The position numbers and the translations under genes are program-made. From assembly GCF_008801835.1 (NCBI RefSeq), contig NZ_VZOW01000004.1, positions 124,001 to 188,000 on the forward strand: 64,000 nt of DNA, in the 5' to 3' direction. Each line of letters opens with the position of its first letter. Position 1 is the first letter of the stretch. Under the pieces are notes generated by a model. The model was not told where the DNA came from. It saw only the letters and a list, made by a program, of their open reading frames with translations, and made no database searches. Origin of the DNA: Cupriavidus pauculus (GTDB taxonomy: Bacteria; Pseudomonadota; Gammaproteobacteria; Burkholderiales; Burkholderiaceae). This document shows positions 7,887 to 17,135 of this stretch, one piece after another.

Positions 7887-8594
7887 ATGCCCTCCGATCC
7901 TGAAATCCAAGACCATCGTCCACGTGTTGCGGCTGAACGGCGCGCGCGCATGCGCAGGCGTCTTATCGAAAGCGCGATGATCGTTTTCGCGCAGCGGGGC
8001 ATTGGGTCCAGTGCGATCCCGGAAGTTATCGCGGCGGCCGGTGTCTCGCAGGGCTCTTTCTACAACTACTTCCGCACCAACGATGATCTGTTGGCGGCCG
8101 TCAGCGACGCACTCAGCCACGACATGGTGGAAATGATCGAGGGCGTCGTGGCGGATGTCGACGATCCGGCGTTGCGTGTCGCTACAGCCGGCCGGCTATA
8201 TCTGCACCTGGTGCGTGCCTATCCCGTCGTCGCGCGCTTTCTCGCCGCCACGGGTTTCAGTCTCGTCGGAAAGAAAAGCGCGATATACGAACAACTGCCA
8301 GCCGATATCAAGGATGGCGTGAAGCGTGGCGCGTTCGACGCGGACGCCGCTGACATAGGGCTGGACTTGGCGACGGGCGCGGCGCTCATCGCCGTGCAGC
8401 GCATGGCGAAAGGCAGAACGGCCAAGGATTACCCCGAACGCATCGTTCGCGCAGTGTTGAAATCGCTCGGTGTACCGGCAGCGAGCGCTGCAAAGTTGAT
8501 CGCGGCGCCTCTGCCGAAGCTTGTCGCGCCACCGGAATCCCTCCTCAAGACGGCGCAGCAGAAGCTCGCCGCCCTGGCCGAAGCCGTCAGCTAG
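7887..8594 (+). CDS. TetR/AcrR family transcriptional regulator
   Basis: 235 residues. The N-terminal helix-turn-helix (residues 22-70) contains the family pattern RRRLIESAMIVFAQRGIGSS and VSQGSFYNYFRTNDDL. The C-terminal ligand domain is divergent. It is transcribed away from pqiA with a palindrome in the shared upstream region, so pqiABC is the likely target. The second TetR gene downstream is convergent with it and similar in layout (both begin with a basic HRPRVAAERR/HRQRVAAKRR-like stretch), suggesting that the two are paralogues. Confidence 0.88.
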   Translation: MPSDPEIQDHRPRVAAERRARMRRRLIESAMIVFAQRGIGSSAIPEVIAAAGVSQGSFYNYFRTNDDLLAAVSDALSHDMVEMIEGVVADVDDPALRVATAGRLYLHLVRAYPVVARFLAATGFSLVGKKSAIYEQLPADIKDGVKRGAFDADAADIGLDLATGAALIAVQRMAKGRTAKDYPERIVRAVLKSLGVPAASAAKLIAAPLPKLVAPPESLLKTAQQKLAALAEAVS

Positions 8595-8610
8595 CGATCC
8601 CGCGCCGCGT

Positions 8611-9324
8611 CTAAGGCGCGTCGTTGATCGCGGCGCCGAGCATGTCCCCAAATAGTTCGAGGTTGGCATTGAGCGGCGAGCTGGATATGGCGTCAGCCGT
8701 AGCGCTCTCCACGCCCAGTGCGCGCAATGCCACGGCCGCGGCCAGTTCGGAAAAATCATCGCTGCACTCGCTCTCCAGCATGCGGTGCATCGCGCTCATT
8801 GCGGCGCCGGTAACGATATTGAACGCCAGCGCGATCGGCATGCGCGTGAAGCGATTGCGGCGCACCCCATCCTCGAGATCCCGGCGCACGAATTCCAGCA
8901 TGCTCGGCGCCTGCCAACCCGACCATCCGAAGCGCCCCAGGATTCCGGCCACACCCGGCTGGTGTACCGCCAGCATCGAGGCCAGGCGTATGCCGCGGGC
9001 GATGTGCTCGGCAGGATCGTCATGGCTGCGCACAATGGGGTCTATCGCTCGAATCCACTGCTCGGCCATCCTGCCTATCAGTTCACGCATGATCGCTTCG
9101 GACGACGGAAAGTACTTGTAGAACGTTCCGCGCGACACCTGCGCCAGGCAGATGATGTCGTCGATCGACGGTGACGGGTTGCGATGCTCCATCAGCAACC
9201 GCAACGTACTGCCCAGTAACAGCGAGCGCATGCGCTGCCGCCGCTTGGCTGCCACGCGCTGACGATGGTCGGCCACCTCCCACAGCTCGCCTGCAGCGGC
9301 AAATCCCTTCTCTATCGCGGTCAT
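8611..9324 (-). CDS. TetR/AcrR family regulator, probable repressor of the RND efflux operon
   Basis: 237 residues with an N-terminal TetR helix-turn-helix (residues 22-75: RSLLLGSTLRLLMEHRNPSPS, VSRGTFYKYFPSSEAIM). It is divergent from the membrane-fusion protein gene, the standard arrangement for local TetR repressors of tripartite pumps. The 283-base divergent region contains an AT-rich patch and a TGTCATCCTGACT site resembling the palindrome before pqiA. Ligand unknown. Confidence 0.88.
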   Translation of the reverse strand: MTAIEKGFAAAGELWEVADHRQRVAAKRRQRMRSLLLGSTLRLLMEHRNPSPSIDDIICLAQVSRGTFYKYFPSSEAIMRELIGRMAEQWIRAIDPIVRSHDDPAEHIARGIRLASMLAVHQPGVAGILGRFGWSGWQAPSMLEFVRRDLEDGVRRNRFTRMPIALAFNIVTGAAMSAMHRMLESECSDDFSELAAAVALRALGVESATADAISSSPLNANLELFGDMLGAAINDAP

Positions 9325-9434
9325 TGATCGGTTCTCTCCTCATGGGCGGGCGGATCGGCACGGCCGCGCGCCTTCTTCGCCTCACACGCGCGACTGTCGA
9401 TGTCGCCTCAGTCACACCATCTAAATATATAACA

Positions 9435-9447
9435 TGTCATCCTGACT
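9435..9447. promoter_or_regulatory. TGTCAT-type operator-like site upstream of the RND operon
   Basis: TGTCATCCTGACT matches the perfect TGTCATCATGACA palindrome at 7786 in 11 of 13 positions and follows an AT-rich stretch (9422-9432). It may be the operator for one or both neighbouring TetR proteins. Otherwise nothing convincing was read in 9325-9607. Confidence 0.35.
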
Positions 9448-9607
9448 ATTGCGGCATTATGATGTATATTTCGAGCGCTTGGGAAAGCTCGAATACCCCA
9501 AGCAGGCCTGCTGTCACTCACGCCCGGAACGAGTCCGTTGCATTGGCTCGATGGCGCGAACCGCTGATGACGCGCAGGCGAGTGACGGACCTACTGGAGC
9601 GTAGAAA

Positions 9608-10735
9608 TTGAACAGGAATCAGCGAGCGGCAGTGCTCACCATCATCGCGGCGGCGAGCCTGCTGGCGGCGTGTACAGAGAAACCTGCGTCCGAACCGTCG
9701 GACGTGAGGCCGGTGCGGACCGTGGTCGTAGGGCGTAGCAACGGCACGATCGGCGCCAACTATTCGGGAGAGATTCGCGCGCGTTACGAAAGCCAGTTGG
9801 GCTTCCGGACGGCGGGCAAGATCGTTGCACGGATGGTGGAAGTGGGCAGCCATGTCAAGCGCGGGCAGCCGTTGTTGCAGCTCGATCCGACCCAGGAAGC
9901 GTTGCAGGTGGCGGCCGCTGGCGCGGACGCGGATGCTGCGCGAAGCCGGGTGGCCCAGGCTCGGGTCGATGTGAAACGGACCGAACAATTGCTGGCGCAG
10001 AACTTTGCTTCGCAGGCCGAACTGGACCAGCAGCGCCTGGTGCTGAGCCAGGCCGAAGCCCAGCTTCGCTCGGCGCAGGCGCGCCAGCAACTGAACGCCA
10101 ACATGCGCGGGTTCACGACGCTGGTGGCCGACCGCGACGGCGTGGTCAGCGCCATCAACGCGGAAGCCGGTCAGGTCGTGGCGGCCGGGCAGTCGATCGT
10201 CACCGTCGCGGCCGACGGCGAGCGCGAGGTGTCGATCAGCGTTCCCGAGTCGCGCGTCGACGAACTGCGCAAGGCCCAGAGGCTCACGATCACGGTGTGG
10301 GCACATCCCGAAAAATCGTGGAACGGCAAGCTGCGCGAATTGGCGCCGGACGCTGACAGCGTCACGCGTACGTACTCCGCGCGCATTTCGATCCTGGACG
10401 CGGATGCAGATGCGGATCCCAGTCTCCTTCGTCTTGGCATGACCGCTTCCGTCATGGTTCCCGACACAGACGGCAGTGCCGCGCTTCGCGTGCCGCTGAC
10501 TGCCGTCGTCGATCACGAGCGTAGCCGGCAGGTGTGGGTGGTGGACCCCAAGACATCACGGGTAAGCGCGCGCGAAGTGAAGCTTGGCGCAGCGCAGAAC
10601 GACAGCGTCATGGTGGTGTCGGGTCTGACGGCCGGCGAGACGGTGGTGAGCGCCGGCGTGCATATGCTGCAGCCCGGCCAGCAGGTGAAGGTAGCGGAGG
10701 CAGTGACCGTCGCTCAGGCGGGAGGTTCGAAGTGA
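9608..10735 (+). CDS. RND efflux periplasmic adaptor (membrane fusion protein)
   Basis: 375 residues beginning at TTG with a lipoprotein signal (LLAAC, Cys about 22). The architecture is HlyD/AcrA-like: a biotinyl-lipoyl half near 45-85, an alpha-helical hairpin near 90-150, the second lipoyl half (TTLVADRDGVVSAINAEAGQVV), and beta-barrel and membrane-proximal domains to the end. It links the inner-membrane pump to the outer-membrane channel. The stop overlaps the RND start in GTGA, giving translational coupling. Substrates are unknown. Confidence 0.92.
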   Translation: MNRNQRAAVLTIIAAASLLAACTEKPASEPSDVRPVRTVVVGRSNGTIGANYSGEIRARYESQLGFRTAGKIVARMVEVGSHVKRGQPLLQLDPTQEALQVAAAGADADAARSRVAQARVDVKRTEQLLAQNFASQAELDQQRLVLSQAEAQLRSAQARQQLNANMRGFTTLVADRDGVVSAINAEAGQVVAAGQSIVTVAADGEREVSISVPESRVDELRKAQRLTITVWAHPEKSWNGKLRELAPDADSVTRTYSARISILDADADADPSLLRLGMTASVMVPDTDGSAALRVPLTAVVDHERSRQVWVVDPKTSRVSAREVKLGAAQNDSVMVVSGLTAGETVVSAGVHMLQPGQQVKVAEAVTVAQAGGSK

Positions 10736-13700
10736 AAGGCGTCAATCTGTCCGAATGGGCGCTCAAACACCCCCAGATGATCGCGTTCCTGCTGTTGCTG
10801 TTGTCCGTGGCGGGTCTGCTGGCATACGGCAGGCTGGGCCAGAAGGAAGACCCGGAATTCACGATCAAGACCATGGTGGTGCAGGCGTACTGGCCGGGAA
10901 GCTCCGCGCAGCAGATGGCCGACCAGGTTGCCGACAAGCTCGAGCGCAAGCTGCAGGAAGTGGCGGAGATCGACTATACGTCCACCTACGTGAAGCCGGG
11001 CGAAGCGCAGATCAAGGTCAACCTGCGCGAGGAAGTGCCGCGATCGGCCGTGCCGGATGTCTGGTATCAGGTCCGCAAGAAGATCGGCGACATTCGCCAT
11101 ACGCTGCCGCAGGGCACGCAGGGACCGTTTTTCAATGACGAGTTCGGGGACACGTTCGGCAACCTGTACGCCATTACCGGTGATGGATTCAACTATGACG
11201 ACCTGAGACGGATCGCCGATGCCGCGCGTAACGAGTTCCTTCGCGTCGACGATGTCAATAAGGTCGATCTTGTCGGCAAGCAGGAACAGAAAATCTATGT
11301 GGAAGTCTCCACCGCCAAGCTTGCTTCGTTGGGCATCGATCCGGCGCTGATCGCGCAGACCCTTGCGCAAACCAATGCGGTGACAGCGGCCGGAACGGTG
11401 CAAACCAGTGCCGAGCGAGTACGGCTGGACGTGAGCGGCGAATTCGACTCCGTCGAAGGTATTCGCGCCATCGGCATCCGTGCCGGCCAGCGCACCTTCC
11501 GGCTGGGCGATATCGCCGATGTCCGTCGCGGCTTTGTAGAGCCGGCCACCTCTCGGATGCGCTTCAACGGCAATGAGGCCATCGGCCTGGCGGTGAGCAT
11601 GCGCAAGGGCGGTGACGTGATCCGGCTTGGCACGAGGCTCGATGAAGCGGTCAAGCGCATCGAGTCAACCCTGCCGGTCGGTGTTCAGATTCACGCCGTC
11701 AGCGACCAGCCACGCATCGTCGAGCATTCCGTTTTCGAATTCAAGAAGAGCCTCGCCGAGGCCGTGGTCATCGTGCTGGTGGTGAGTTTTCTGTCGCTGG
11801 GGCTGCGCACTGGACTGGTCGTCGCATTGAGCATCCCGCTCGTCCTGGCCATGACGTTCCTGGCGATGTACGTGATGGGGATCGACCTGCAGCGCATCTC
11901 GCTCGGTGCACTGATCATCGCCCTTGGGCTGCTGGTGGACGACGCCATCATCGCCGTCGAAATGATGGCGCTGAAGCTCGAGCAGGGCTGGGACAAGTTC
12001 CGCGCCGCCACCTACGCCTACACGGCCACGGCATTCCCGATGCTCACCGGCACGCTGATCACGGCGGCGGGATTTCTTCCGGTTGGTTTTGCGAAGTCCG
12101 GCACCGGCGAGTATGTGTACTCGCTGTTCCAGGTGGTGGGCATCTCGCTGCTGCTGTCGTGGGTCGTGGCCGTGCTGTTCACGCCGTACATCGGCTTCAA
12201 GCTGTTGAAGGAGCATGCACACGCCGCGCATGACGAGGAGGCGGTCTACCAGCGCGGCTTCTATGCCAAGTTCCGTCGTTTCATCGATTTCTGCCTGAGG
12301 CAACGGGTATGGGTGCTCGGCATCACGCTTGCCGCGTTCGTGGGCGCGCTGGTGCTGTTCAAGGCAGTGCCCCAGCAGTTCTTTCCGGCGTCCGACCGTG
12401 CGGAACTGATCGTGGACCTGTGGATGCCGGAGGCTTCGACGTTCGATGCCAGCCAGCGCGAGGTGCAGAAGCTCGAGGCGATGCTCAAGGGGGATCCGGA
12501 CATCGTCGCGGTGACGAGCTTCGTGGGCAACGGCGCGCCGCGCTTCTATCTGCCGCTCGATGCACAGACCCCGAACCTGAACCTTGGCGAAATGATGGTG
12601 ATGACCAAGGGCGGCGAGGCGCGTGAGCGTGCGAAGGAAAAACTCGAGAAGCTGTTCGCAGAGCATTTCCCTAACGTAAGGGGCCGGGTCAACCGCCTGG
12701 AGAACGGTCCGCCAGTTGGCTATCCGGTGCAATTCCGGGTCTATGGGCAGGACAACGACAAGGTCCGCGCTATCGGCGACAAGGTGGCAGCCATCATGCG
12801 CGAAGAGCCGCATGTGCGCCAGGTAAACCAGGACTGGAGCGAGCGCATCAAGCGCGTCCAGGTCGAAGTCGATCAAGACAAGGCGCGCGCGTTGGGCATT
12901 AGCTCAGGCCAGATCAAGCAGGCGCTCGAGGCATCGATCTCCGGCACGCCGATCACGCAGTTTCGCGAGCAAGACCAGGATATCGACGTGGTGTCCCGCC
13001 TCGTCGCGGCGGAGCGCACGGACCTGAACAACCTGAAGGACGCCAAGATCTATGTACGCGATGGAAAGTTCGTGCCGGTTTCGCAGGTAGCCCGTTTGAC
13101 CCTTGCCAGCGAGGAAGGGGAATTGTGGCGACGCAATCGCGTGCCGACGATGACGGTCCGTGCCGACATCGCTGGGGCGCAGGCGCCCGACGTCACCCGT
13201 GCGCTGCTGCCGCGGATCGAGGCCCTGGAAAAGGATCTGCCGCTCGGTTATGGCATCGAGATCGGCGGGGCTGCGGAAGCGAGCGCGAAGGCGCAGCGCT
13301 CTGTGTTTGCGGTGATGCCGTGGACCATCATCGCGGTCCTCGTGCTGCTGATGATCCAACTGCAGGACATGAAAAAGATGGCGATTGTCCTGATGACCGC
13401 GCCGCTCGGCCAGATCGGCGTGAGCGTGATTCTCGCCGCCTTCCGGATTCCGTTCGGCTTCGTTGCAATGCTGGGTGTCATCGCGCTGGCCGGCATGATC
13501 ATCCGTAACTCGGTGATCCTGGTCGTGCAGATCGACGGCGACGTACGCGCCGGCGTGCCGCTGTGGACGGCCATTGTCGAAGCGGCAGTGCGGCGGTTGC
13601 GTCCAATCGTGCTGACGGCACTGGCGGCCATCCTGGCGATGGTGCCACTCACCCATTCGGTGTTCTGGGGCCCCATGGCGTGGGCAATCATGGGCGGCCT

Positions 13701-13785
13701 CGCCGTGGCCACGGTGCTGACGCTCGTGTTCCTGCCGGCCCTGTATGCGACGTGGTACCGGGCCAAGCGCCCCGCGACCGTCTGA
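10732..13785 (+). CDS. RND efflux transporter permease (AcrB/hydrophobe-amphiphile type)
   Basis: 1017 residues from GTG 10732, chosen because GGAGG lies six bases upstream and the protein then begins directly with the cytoplasmic segment and TM1. Twelve transmembrane helices with two large periplasmic loops. TM4 has GLLVDDAIIAVE, retaining the proton-relay aspartate pair; the TM10 position that is lysine in AcrB is within RNSVIL, an arginine. It uses proton influx to export hydrophobic or amphiphilic compounds. Substrate range is not predictable. The frame continues upstream to 10534 but that part is antisense-like coding shadow of the adaptor gene. Confidence 0.93.
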   Translation: MKGVNLSEWALKHPQMIAFLLLLLSVAGLLAYGRLGQKEDPEFTIKTMVVQAYWPGSSAQQMADQVADKLERKLQEVAEIDYTSTYVKPGEAQIKVNLREEVPRSAVPDVWYQVRKKIGDIRHTLPQGTQGPFFNDEFGDTFGNLYAITGDGFNYDDLRRIADAARNEFLRVDDVNKVDLVGKQEQKIYVEVSTAKLASLGIDPALIAQTLAQTNAVTAAGTVQTSAERVRLDVSGEFDSVEGIRAIGIRAGQRTFRLGDIADVRRGFVEPATSRMRFNGNEAIGLAVSMRKGGDVIRLGTRLDEAVKRIESTLPVGVQIHAVSDQPRIVEHSVFEFKKSLAEAVVIVLVVSFLSLGLRTGLVVALSIPLVLAMTFLAMYVMGIDLQRISLGALIIALGLLVDDAIIAVEMMALKLEQGWDKFRAATYAYTATAFPMLTGTLITAAGFLPVGFAKSGTGEYVYSLFQVVGISLLLSWVVAVLFTPYIGFKLLKEHAHAAHDEEAVYQRGFYAKFRRFIDFCLRQRVWVLGITLAAFVGALVLFKAVPQQFFPASDRAELIVDLWMPEASTFDASQREVQKLEAMLKGDPDIVAVTSFVGNGAPRFYLPLDAQTPNLNLGEMMVMTKGGEARERAKEKLEKLFAEHFPNVRGRVNRLENGPPVGYPVQFRVYGQDNDKVRAIGDKVAAIMREEPHVRQVNQDWSERIKRVQVEVDQDKARALGISSGQIKQALEASISGTPITQFREQDQDIDVVSRLVAAERTDLNNLKDAKIYVRDGKFVPVSQVARLTLASEEGELWRRNRVPTMTVRADIAGAQAPDVTRALLPRIEALEKDLPLGYGIEIGGAAEASAKAQRSVFAVMPWTIIAVLVLLMIQLQDMKKMAIVLMTAPLGQIGVSVILAAFRIPFGFVAMLGVIALAGMIIRNSVILVVQIDGDVRAGVPLWTAIVEAAVRRLRPIVLTALAAILAMVPLTHSVFWGPMAWAIMGGLAVATVLTLVFLPALYATWYRAKRPATV

Positions 13786-13805
13786 TCGCAAATCTGACGT
13801 TGAGA

Positions 13806-15170
13806 ATGATTGTGATGAAGAGTTTAAAAATCGCCCCGCGCGCCGCGCAAGTGGCGCTGGCCTGCATGCTTTGCCTGAGCGCCGCGGAGTCGAGCGCAAT
13901 GGATCTGGTGGGCGCCTACGAGCAGGCATTGGCGCATGATCCGACGACGCTTGCCGCCAACGATGCGCTGGCGGCCGGGCAGGAGAAGGCCGTGCAGGGC
14001 AGGGCCCTGCTGCTTCCCAGCCTCAGGCTGCAAGGCGGCGCTGGACGCGCCGTGGTGCATTCCTCGGCGACCGACGACGGCGCGTCCCTGATCCCGCCCA
14101 ATACCTCGGGCACCGTGCGCCAGGCCGGCGTCGTGCTGGTGCAGCCGATCTACGACCGGGGCGCGGTGGCCGCGAAGAAGCAATTGCGCGAGCAAACCAG
14201 CCTGGCTCAAACGCAGTTTGGCCAGTCCCGTCAGGACCTGGCCTTGCGTGTGGCAGAAGCGTACTTCGGCGTGGTGCTGGGCGAGGAGACGCTGCGCGTG
14301 GTACAGGCGGAGAAGGCGGCCTTGCGGCAGCAGCGCGATCGCGCCAAGGCTCGCTTCGATATCGGGCAAGGAAAGATCACCGATCTTCAAGAGGCCCAGG
14401 CGAGACTGGACGGCGTGGAGAGCCGCGAAGTGACGGCGCAATCCGTACTGGAGCAGCGTCGCTCGCGCTTTCAGGAGATCGTTGGCACATCGCCCGATCA
14501 GCTGAGCGGCCTCGCGGCGCGGTTTGCGCCGCGGCCGCCGGAGCCAGACAATCTTGCGGCGTGGCAGGCCAAGGGGGAGGAGCAGAGCTTCCTCGTCAAG
14601 ACGCGGCAGTCGGAACTCGATATTGCCGGCGCCGAGATCGACAAGTACCGGCTCGCCAGCCGCCCGACCGTCTCGCTCGTGGCGGGTTACAGCTCGCAAG
14701 GGCAAACCGGCAATCTGGCACCTTGGGTGGCGGCCAACACGCGTTCTGCGACGGTGGGCTTGCAGGTAAACATTCCGCTGTACGCCGGGGGCGGACTCGA
14801 CTCCCGCGAGCGGGAGTCCGTTGCGAAGAAGAGCCAGGCCGAGCAGGAGCTTGCCGCGGCCAGACGCGATGTGCGCCTGAACGTGCAGGATGGGTTTCTG
14901 TCGGTAAAGACCGGCGTGTCGCGTATCTCTGCGCTTGAGCAGTCGTTGACGTCGGCGCGCAGCGCTCTGGCCGCGACGATCCTCGGCCGGGACGTTGGCA
15001 CCCGGACCGAGCCCGACGTGCTCGACGCACAGCAGCGTGTGTTCGCCGCGGAACTGGACGTGGTGCAGGCACGGCTGGACTACCTGCTGGGCCGCCTGCG
15101 ACTTGCCGCCGCCGCGGGCGAATTGAGCGAGGACACCCTGCGGTCGCTCAACGATTGGCTCGCGTCCTGA
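13806..15170 (+). CDS. TolC family outer-membrane efflux protein
   Basis: 454 residues from ATG 13806 (ATG 13815 is an equally good alternative). A signal peptide ends near ESSAMDL, and the mature part has the TolC two-repeat plan: DLVGAYEQALAHDPT at the start of repeat 1, QPIYDRG marking its beta strand, and a second set with LQVNIPLYAGGG near residue 315. It forms the outer-membrane duct for the adaptor and pump encoded 20 bases upstream, so the pump is complete in one operon. Confidence 0.92.
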   Translation: MIVMKSLKIAPRAAQVALACMLCLSAAESSAMDLVGAYEQALAHDPTTLAANDALAAGQEKAVQGRALLLPSLRLQGGAGRAVVHSSATDDGASLIPPNTSGTVRQAGVVLVQPIYDRGAVAAKKQLREQTSLAQTQFGQSRQDLALRVAEAYFGVVLGEETLRVVQAEKAALRQQRDRAKARFDIGQGKITDLQEAQARLDGVESREVTAQSVLEQRRSRFQEIVGTSPDQLSGLAARFAPRPPEPDNLAAWQAKGEEQSFLVKTRQSELDIAGAEIDKYRLASRPTVSLVAGYSSQGQTGNLAPWVAANTRSATVGLQVNIPLYAGGGLDSRERESVAKKSQAEQELAAARRDVRLNVQDGFLSVKTGVSRISALEQSLTSARSALAATILGRDVGTRTEPDVLDAQQRVFAAELDVVQARLDYLLGRLRLAAAAGELSEDTLRSLNDWLAS

Positions 15171-15380
15171 GAGGAGCCTCCGATGCTCGGCGATCTCTAT
15201 CACCATTTGAGCGGTAGTTTCCTGGCGCCAACACGCTAGTCGCGGAGATGGCGGATACCGGGGGCGTGTCGCGCTTCAGCATGGTGCCGGTGCGCAGGTG
15301 ATCCGGTGTATCGGCCTGCATCCGCGCGGTTTTCTGACGTCGACGCCGCGTGCTGTTGTGGCCAAACCGCCGCGGCCCCC
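15171..15380. other. Non-coding stretch after the efflux operon
   Basis: No credible gene. No strong hairpin with a T-run follows the tolC-type gene. Similarity to the second DUF1120 upstream region begins only at about 15381. Confidence 0.4.
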
Positions 15381-15485
15381 AAATTGAAGCTTCGGCCATT
15401 TATGACCCGGGCCGGATTGACCACACTGCGGTCGCGCCGCAAGACACAGCGCTGTCCGGATCCCCAACGTACTAGGCATAACATC
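15381..15485 (+). repeat. Duplicated upstream region, copy 1
   Basis: The segment starting AAATTGAAGCTTC and continuing through CCATTTATGACCCGGG to ACTAGGCATAACATC is closely similar to 16348-16454, both ending directly at an ATGAAGCTCTCTATCCA start. It is the leader and presumably promoter region of the duplicated DUF1120 unit; the repeat period is about 969 bases. Confidence 0.75.
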
Positions 15486-16160
15486 ATGAAGCTCTCTATC
15501 CAGCATTTGTTGCTCGTTCCCCTCCTGGTGATCGCGGCAACTTCGGCAAATGCGGCCGAATCGACGGACATGGCAGTGAAGGGCACGATCCGCCCTGCGG
15601 CCTGTGATCTGTCGCTGTCCAATGGCGGTGTGATCGACTTCAAGACCATCCCGGCCTCGTCGCTGCAGCAGTCGGCGCCCACCGCGCTTGCGCAGAAGGA
15701 AGTCACGGTGGCCATCAATTGCGAGGCCGAGACCTATGTGGCCATGAAGATGTTCGACAACCGCGCCGACACCATCGCCAATAACGTGCTGACGCCCGCC
15801 ACGGGAATCTACGCGGGCAACGCATTCGGACTTGGCAAGGTCGATGGAAAGGCCGTGGGCTCCTACGCGTTCCAAATGTTTGGCGATGATTCCTTCGTGA
15901 GCAATCTCGGCAAGAGTGCAAGACTGACCCGTTCGGACAATGGCGGCGCCACATGGTTGGGGCTGCAAGACGGCAATTACATATACGGCGGCACGCTTTA
16001 CTCCTGGGCCGAAACATCGGGCGGTGCGCCTATTCGTGTCAAAACGGTGACGCAGTCGATTGCCGTTTTCACGGCACTGGCTTCCAAGGATGCGCTGCCA
16101 GACTTGACGGACACCGTCTCGCTCGACGGCTCGACTACGATCTCGCTGGTCTACCTGTAA
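15486..16160 (+). CDS. DUF1120 domain secreted protein, copy 1
   Basis: 224 residues. Signal peptide to about residue 23 (ATSANAAES), then a single DUF1120 domain: VKGTIRPAACDLSLSNGGVIDF near the mature N-terminus, a second cysteine (INCEAET, near residue 79) likely disulphide-bonded to the first, and a terminal beta strand TTISLVYL. The family is fimbrial-like in fold and of unknown function. The longer frame starting at 15306 is rejected because the signal peptide begins at this ATG and both tandem copies share exactly this start. It is closely similar to the gene at 16455. Confidence 0.88.
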   Translation: MKLSIQHLLLVPLLVIAATSANAAESTDMAVKGTIRPAACDLSLSNGGVIDFKTIPASSLQQSAPTALAQKEVTVAINCEAETYVAMKMFDNRADTIANNVLTPATGIYAGNAFGLGKVDGKAVGSYAFQMFGDDSFVSNLGKSARLTRSDNGGATWLGLQDGNYIYGGTLYSWAETSGGAPIRVKTVTQSIAVFTALASKDALPDLTDTVSLDGSTTISLVYL

Positions 16161-16165
16161 GTACC

Positions 16166-16199
16166 ACGCGGGGCGTTCCAGATTTGGCGCGCCCCGCGT
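16166..16199 (+). terminator. Terminator after DUF1120 copy 1
   Basis: Perfect 10-base-pair stem ACGCGGGGCG (16166-16175) with CGCCCCGCGT (16190-16199), 14-base loop, followed by a short T-rich tail (TTCTTTG). The same structure, slightly diverged, follows copy 2. Confidence 0.7.
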
Positions 16200-16221
16200 T
16201 CTTTGACGCCCCGGCGCCACG

Positions 16222-16312
16222 TCAGAGCGCCATCTCCGATTCCTCGTGCTGCTCGGTTTCATAGCCGAGACTGCAGGGCATGAGCGTAGGCCCGAAGCGT
16301 CCGGCGCGCTCG
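16222..16312 (-). pseudogene. Degraded 3'-end fragment of the FAD/Fe-S oxidoreductase gene
   Basis: Three short blocks match the 3' end of the intact gene at 17194-20214, in the same order and orientation: TCAGAGCGCCATCTCC (16222-16237) equals 17194-17209; 16241-16274 resembles 17351-17384 and beyond (TCCTCGTG.TGCTCGG.TTCATAGCCGA); 16277-16312 resembles the region near 17524-17560 (TGAGCGT.GGC.CGAAGCGTCC). Two internal deletions separate the blocks. This is a footprint of the tandem duplication that made the two DUF1120 copies. Confidence 0.65.
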
Positions 16313-16347
16313 TTATGTGCCGCTATGGCTACACGGCCGTGGTCCCC

Positions 16348-16454
16348 GAAATTGAAGCTTCTACCATTTATGACCCGGGTTTGATTGACCAAACTTCGGT
16401 CAGACCGCGAGACACAGCGCAGTCCGAAACCCGCAAACTACTAGGCATAACATC
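16348..16454 (+). repeat. Duplicated upstream region, copy 2
   Basis: Counterpart of 15381-15485 with roughly 80 percent identity by eye and at least one indel; includes the identical TTTATGACCCGGG and CTAGGCATAACATC blocks directly before the start codon. Confidence 0.75.
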
Positions 16455-17129
16455 ATGAAGCTCTCTATCCAACATCTGTTGTTCGCCCCCCTCTTGGTCG
16501 TCATGGCAACCTCCGCAAATGCGGCCGAATCGACGGACATGGCAGTGAAGGGCACGATCCGTCCTGCGGCCTGCAACCTGTCGCTGTCCAATGACGGTCT
16601 GATCGACTTTCAGACCATCTCGGGAACGTCGCTGGCGCAGTCGGCGCCCACTGAGCTTGCGCAGAAGGAAGTCACAATGACCGTCGACTGCGACGCAGAG
16701 ACCTATGTGGCCGTGACGCTGGTCGACAACCGTGCCGGCACAGTTCCCAGCAACGTGCTGAAACCTGCCATCGGCATCGACGACCGCCTCGGCTTCGGGC
16801 TTGGCAAGGTCGATGGGAAGGCCGTGGGCGCCTACGCGTTCCGAACGTTTGGCAGTGATTCCTTCGTGAGCAATCTTGGCGAGAGCGTGTCGCTGTCCCG
16901 TTCGGACAATGGCGGTGCCAGTTGGGTACAGGTGGCAAACGACAATTACCTGGTCGGCAACGTCCTTTACACCTGGGCCGAAACACCGGGCGCTTCGCCC
17001 ATTCGTGTCAAAACCGTGACACAGCGGTTGGACGTCTTCACGGCACTGGCGTCCAAGGATGCGCTGCCAGACCTGACCGACAGCGTCTCGCTCGACGGCT
17101 CGACCACGATCTCGCTGGTCTACCTGTAA
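16455..17129 (+). CDS. DUF1120 domain secreted protein, copy 2
   Basis: 224 residues, same length as copy 1 and colinear without gaps. Signal peptide to about residue 23, cysteines in RPAACNLSLSN and VDCDAET, ending TTISLVYL. The two proteins differ most in residues 90-115 and 155-170 and are nearly identical in the signal peptide, the N-terminus of the domain and the last 25 residues, so the differences are concentrated in what should be surface loops. Possibly a paired or variant surface or pilus-associated protein. Confidence 0.88.
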   Translation: MKLSIQHLLFAPLLVVMATSANAAESTDMAVKGTIRPAACNLSLSNDGLIDFQTISGTSLAQSAPTELAQKEVTMTVDCDAETYVAVTLVDNRAGTVPSNVLKPAIGIDDRLGFGLGKVDGKAVGAYAFRTFGSDSFVSNLGESVSLSRSDNGGASWVQVANDNYLVGNVLYTWAETPGASPIRVKTVTQRLDVFTALASKDALPDLTDSVSLDGSTTISLVYL

Positions 17130-17135
17130 GTACCG

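Noticed and set aside
10534..10731. N-terminal extension of the RND permease frame
   Set aside because: It overlaps the adaptor gene in another frame, is Arg/Gly-rich, and GTG 10732 has a GGAGG ribosome site and the expected protein start.
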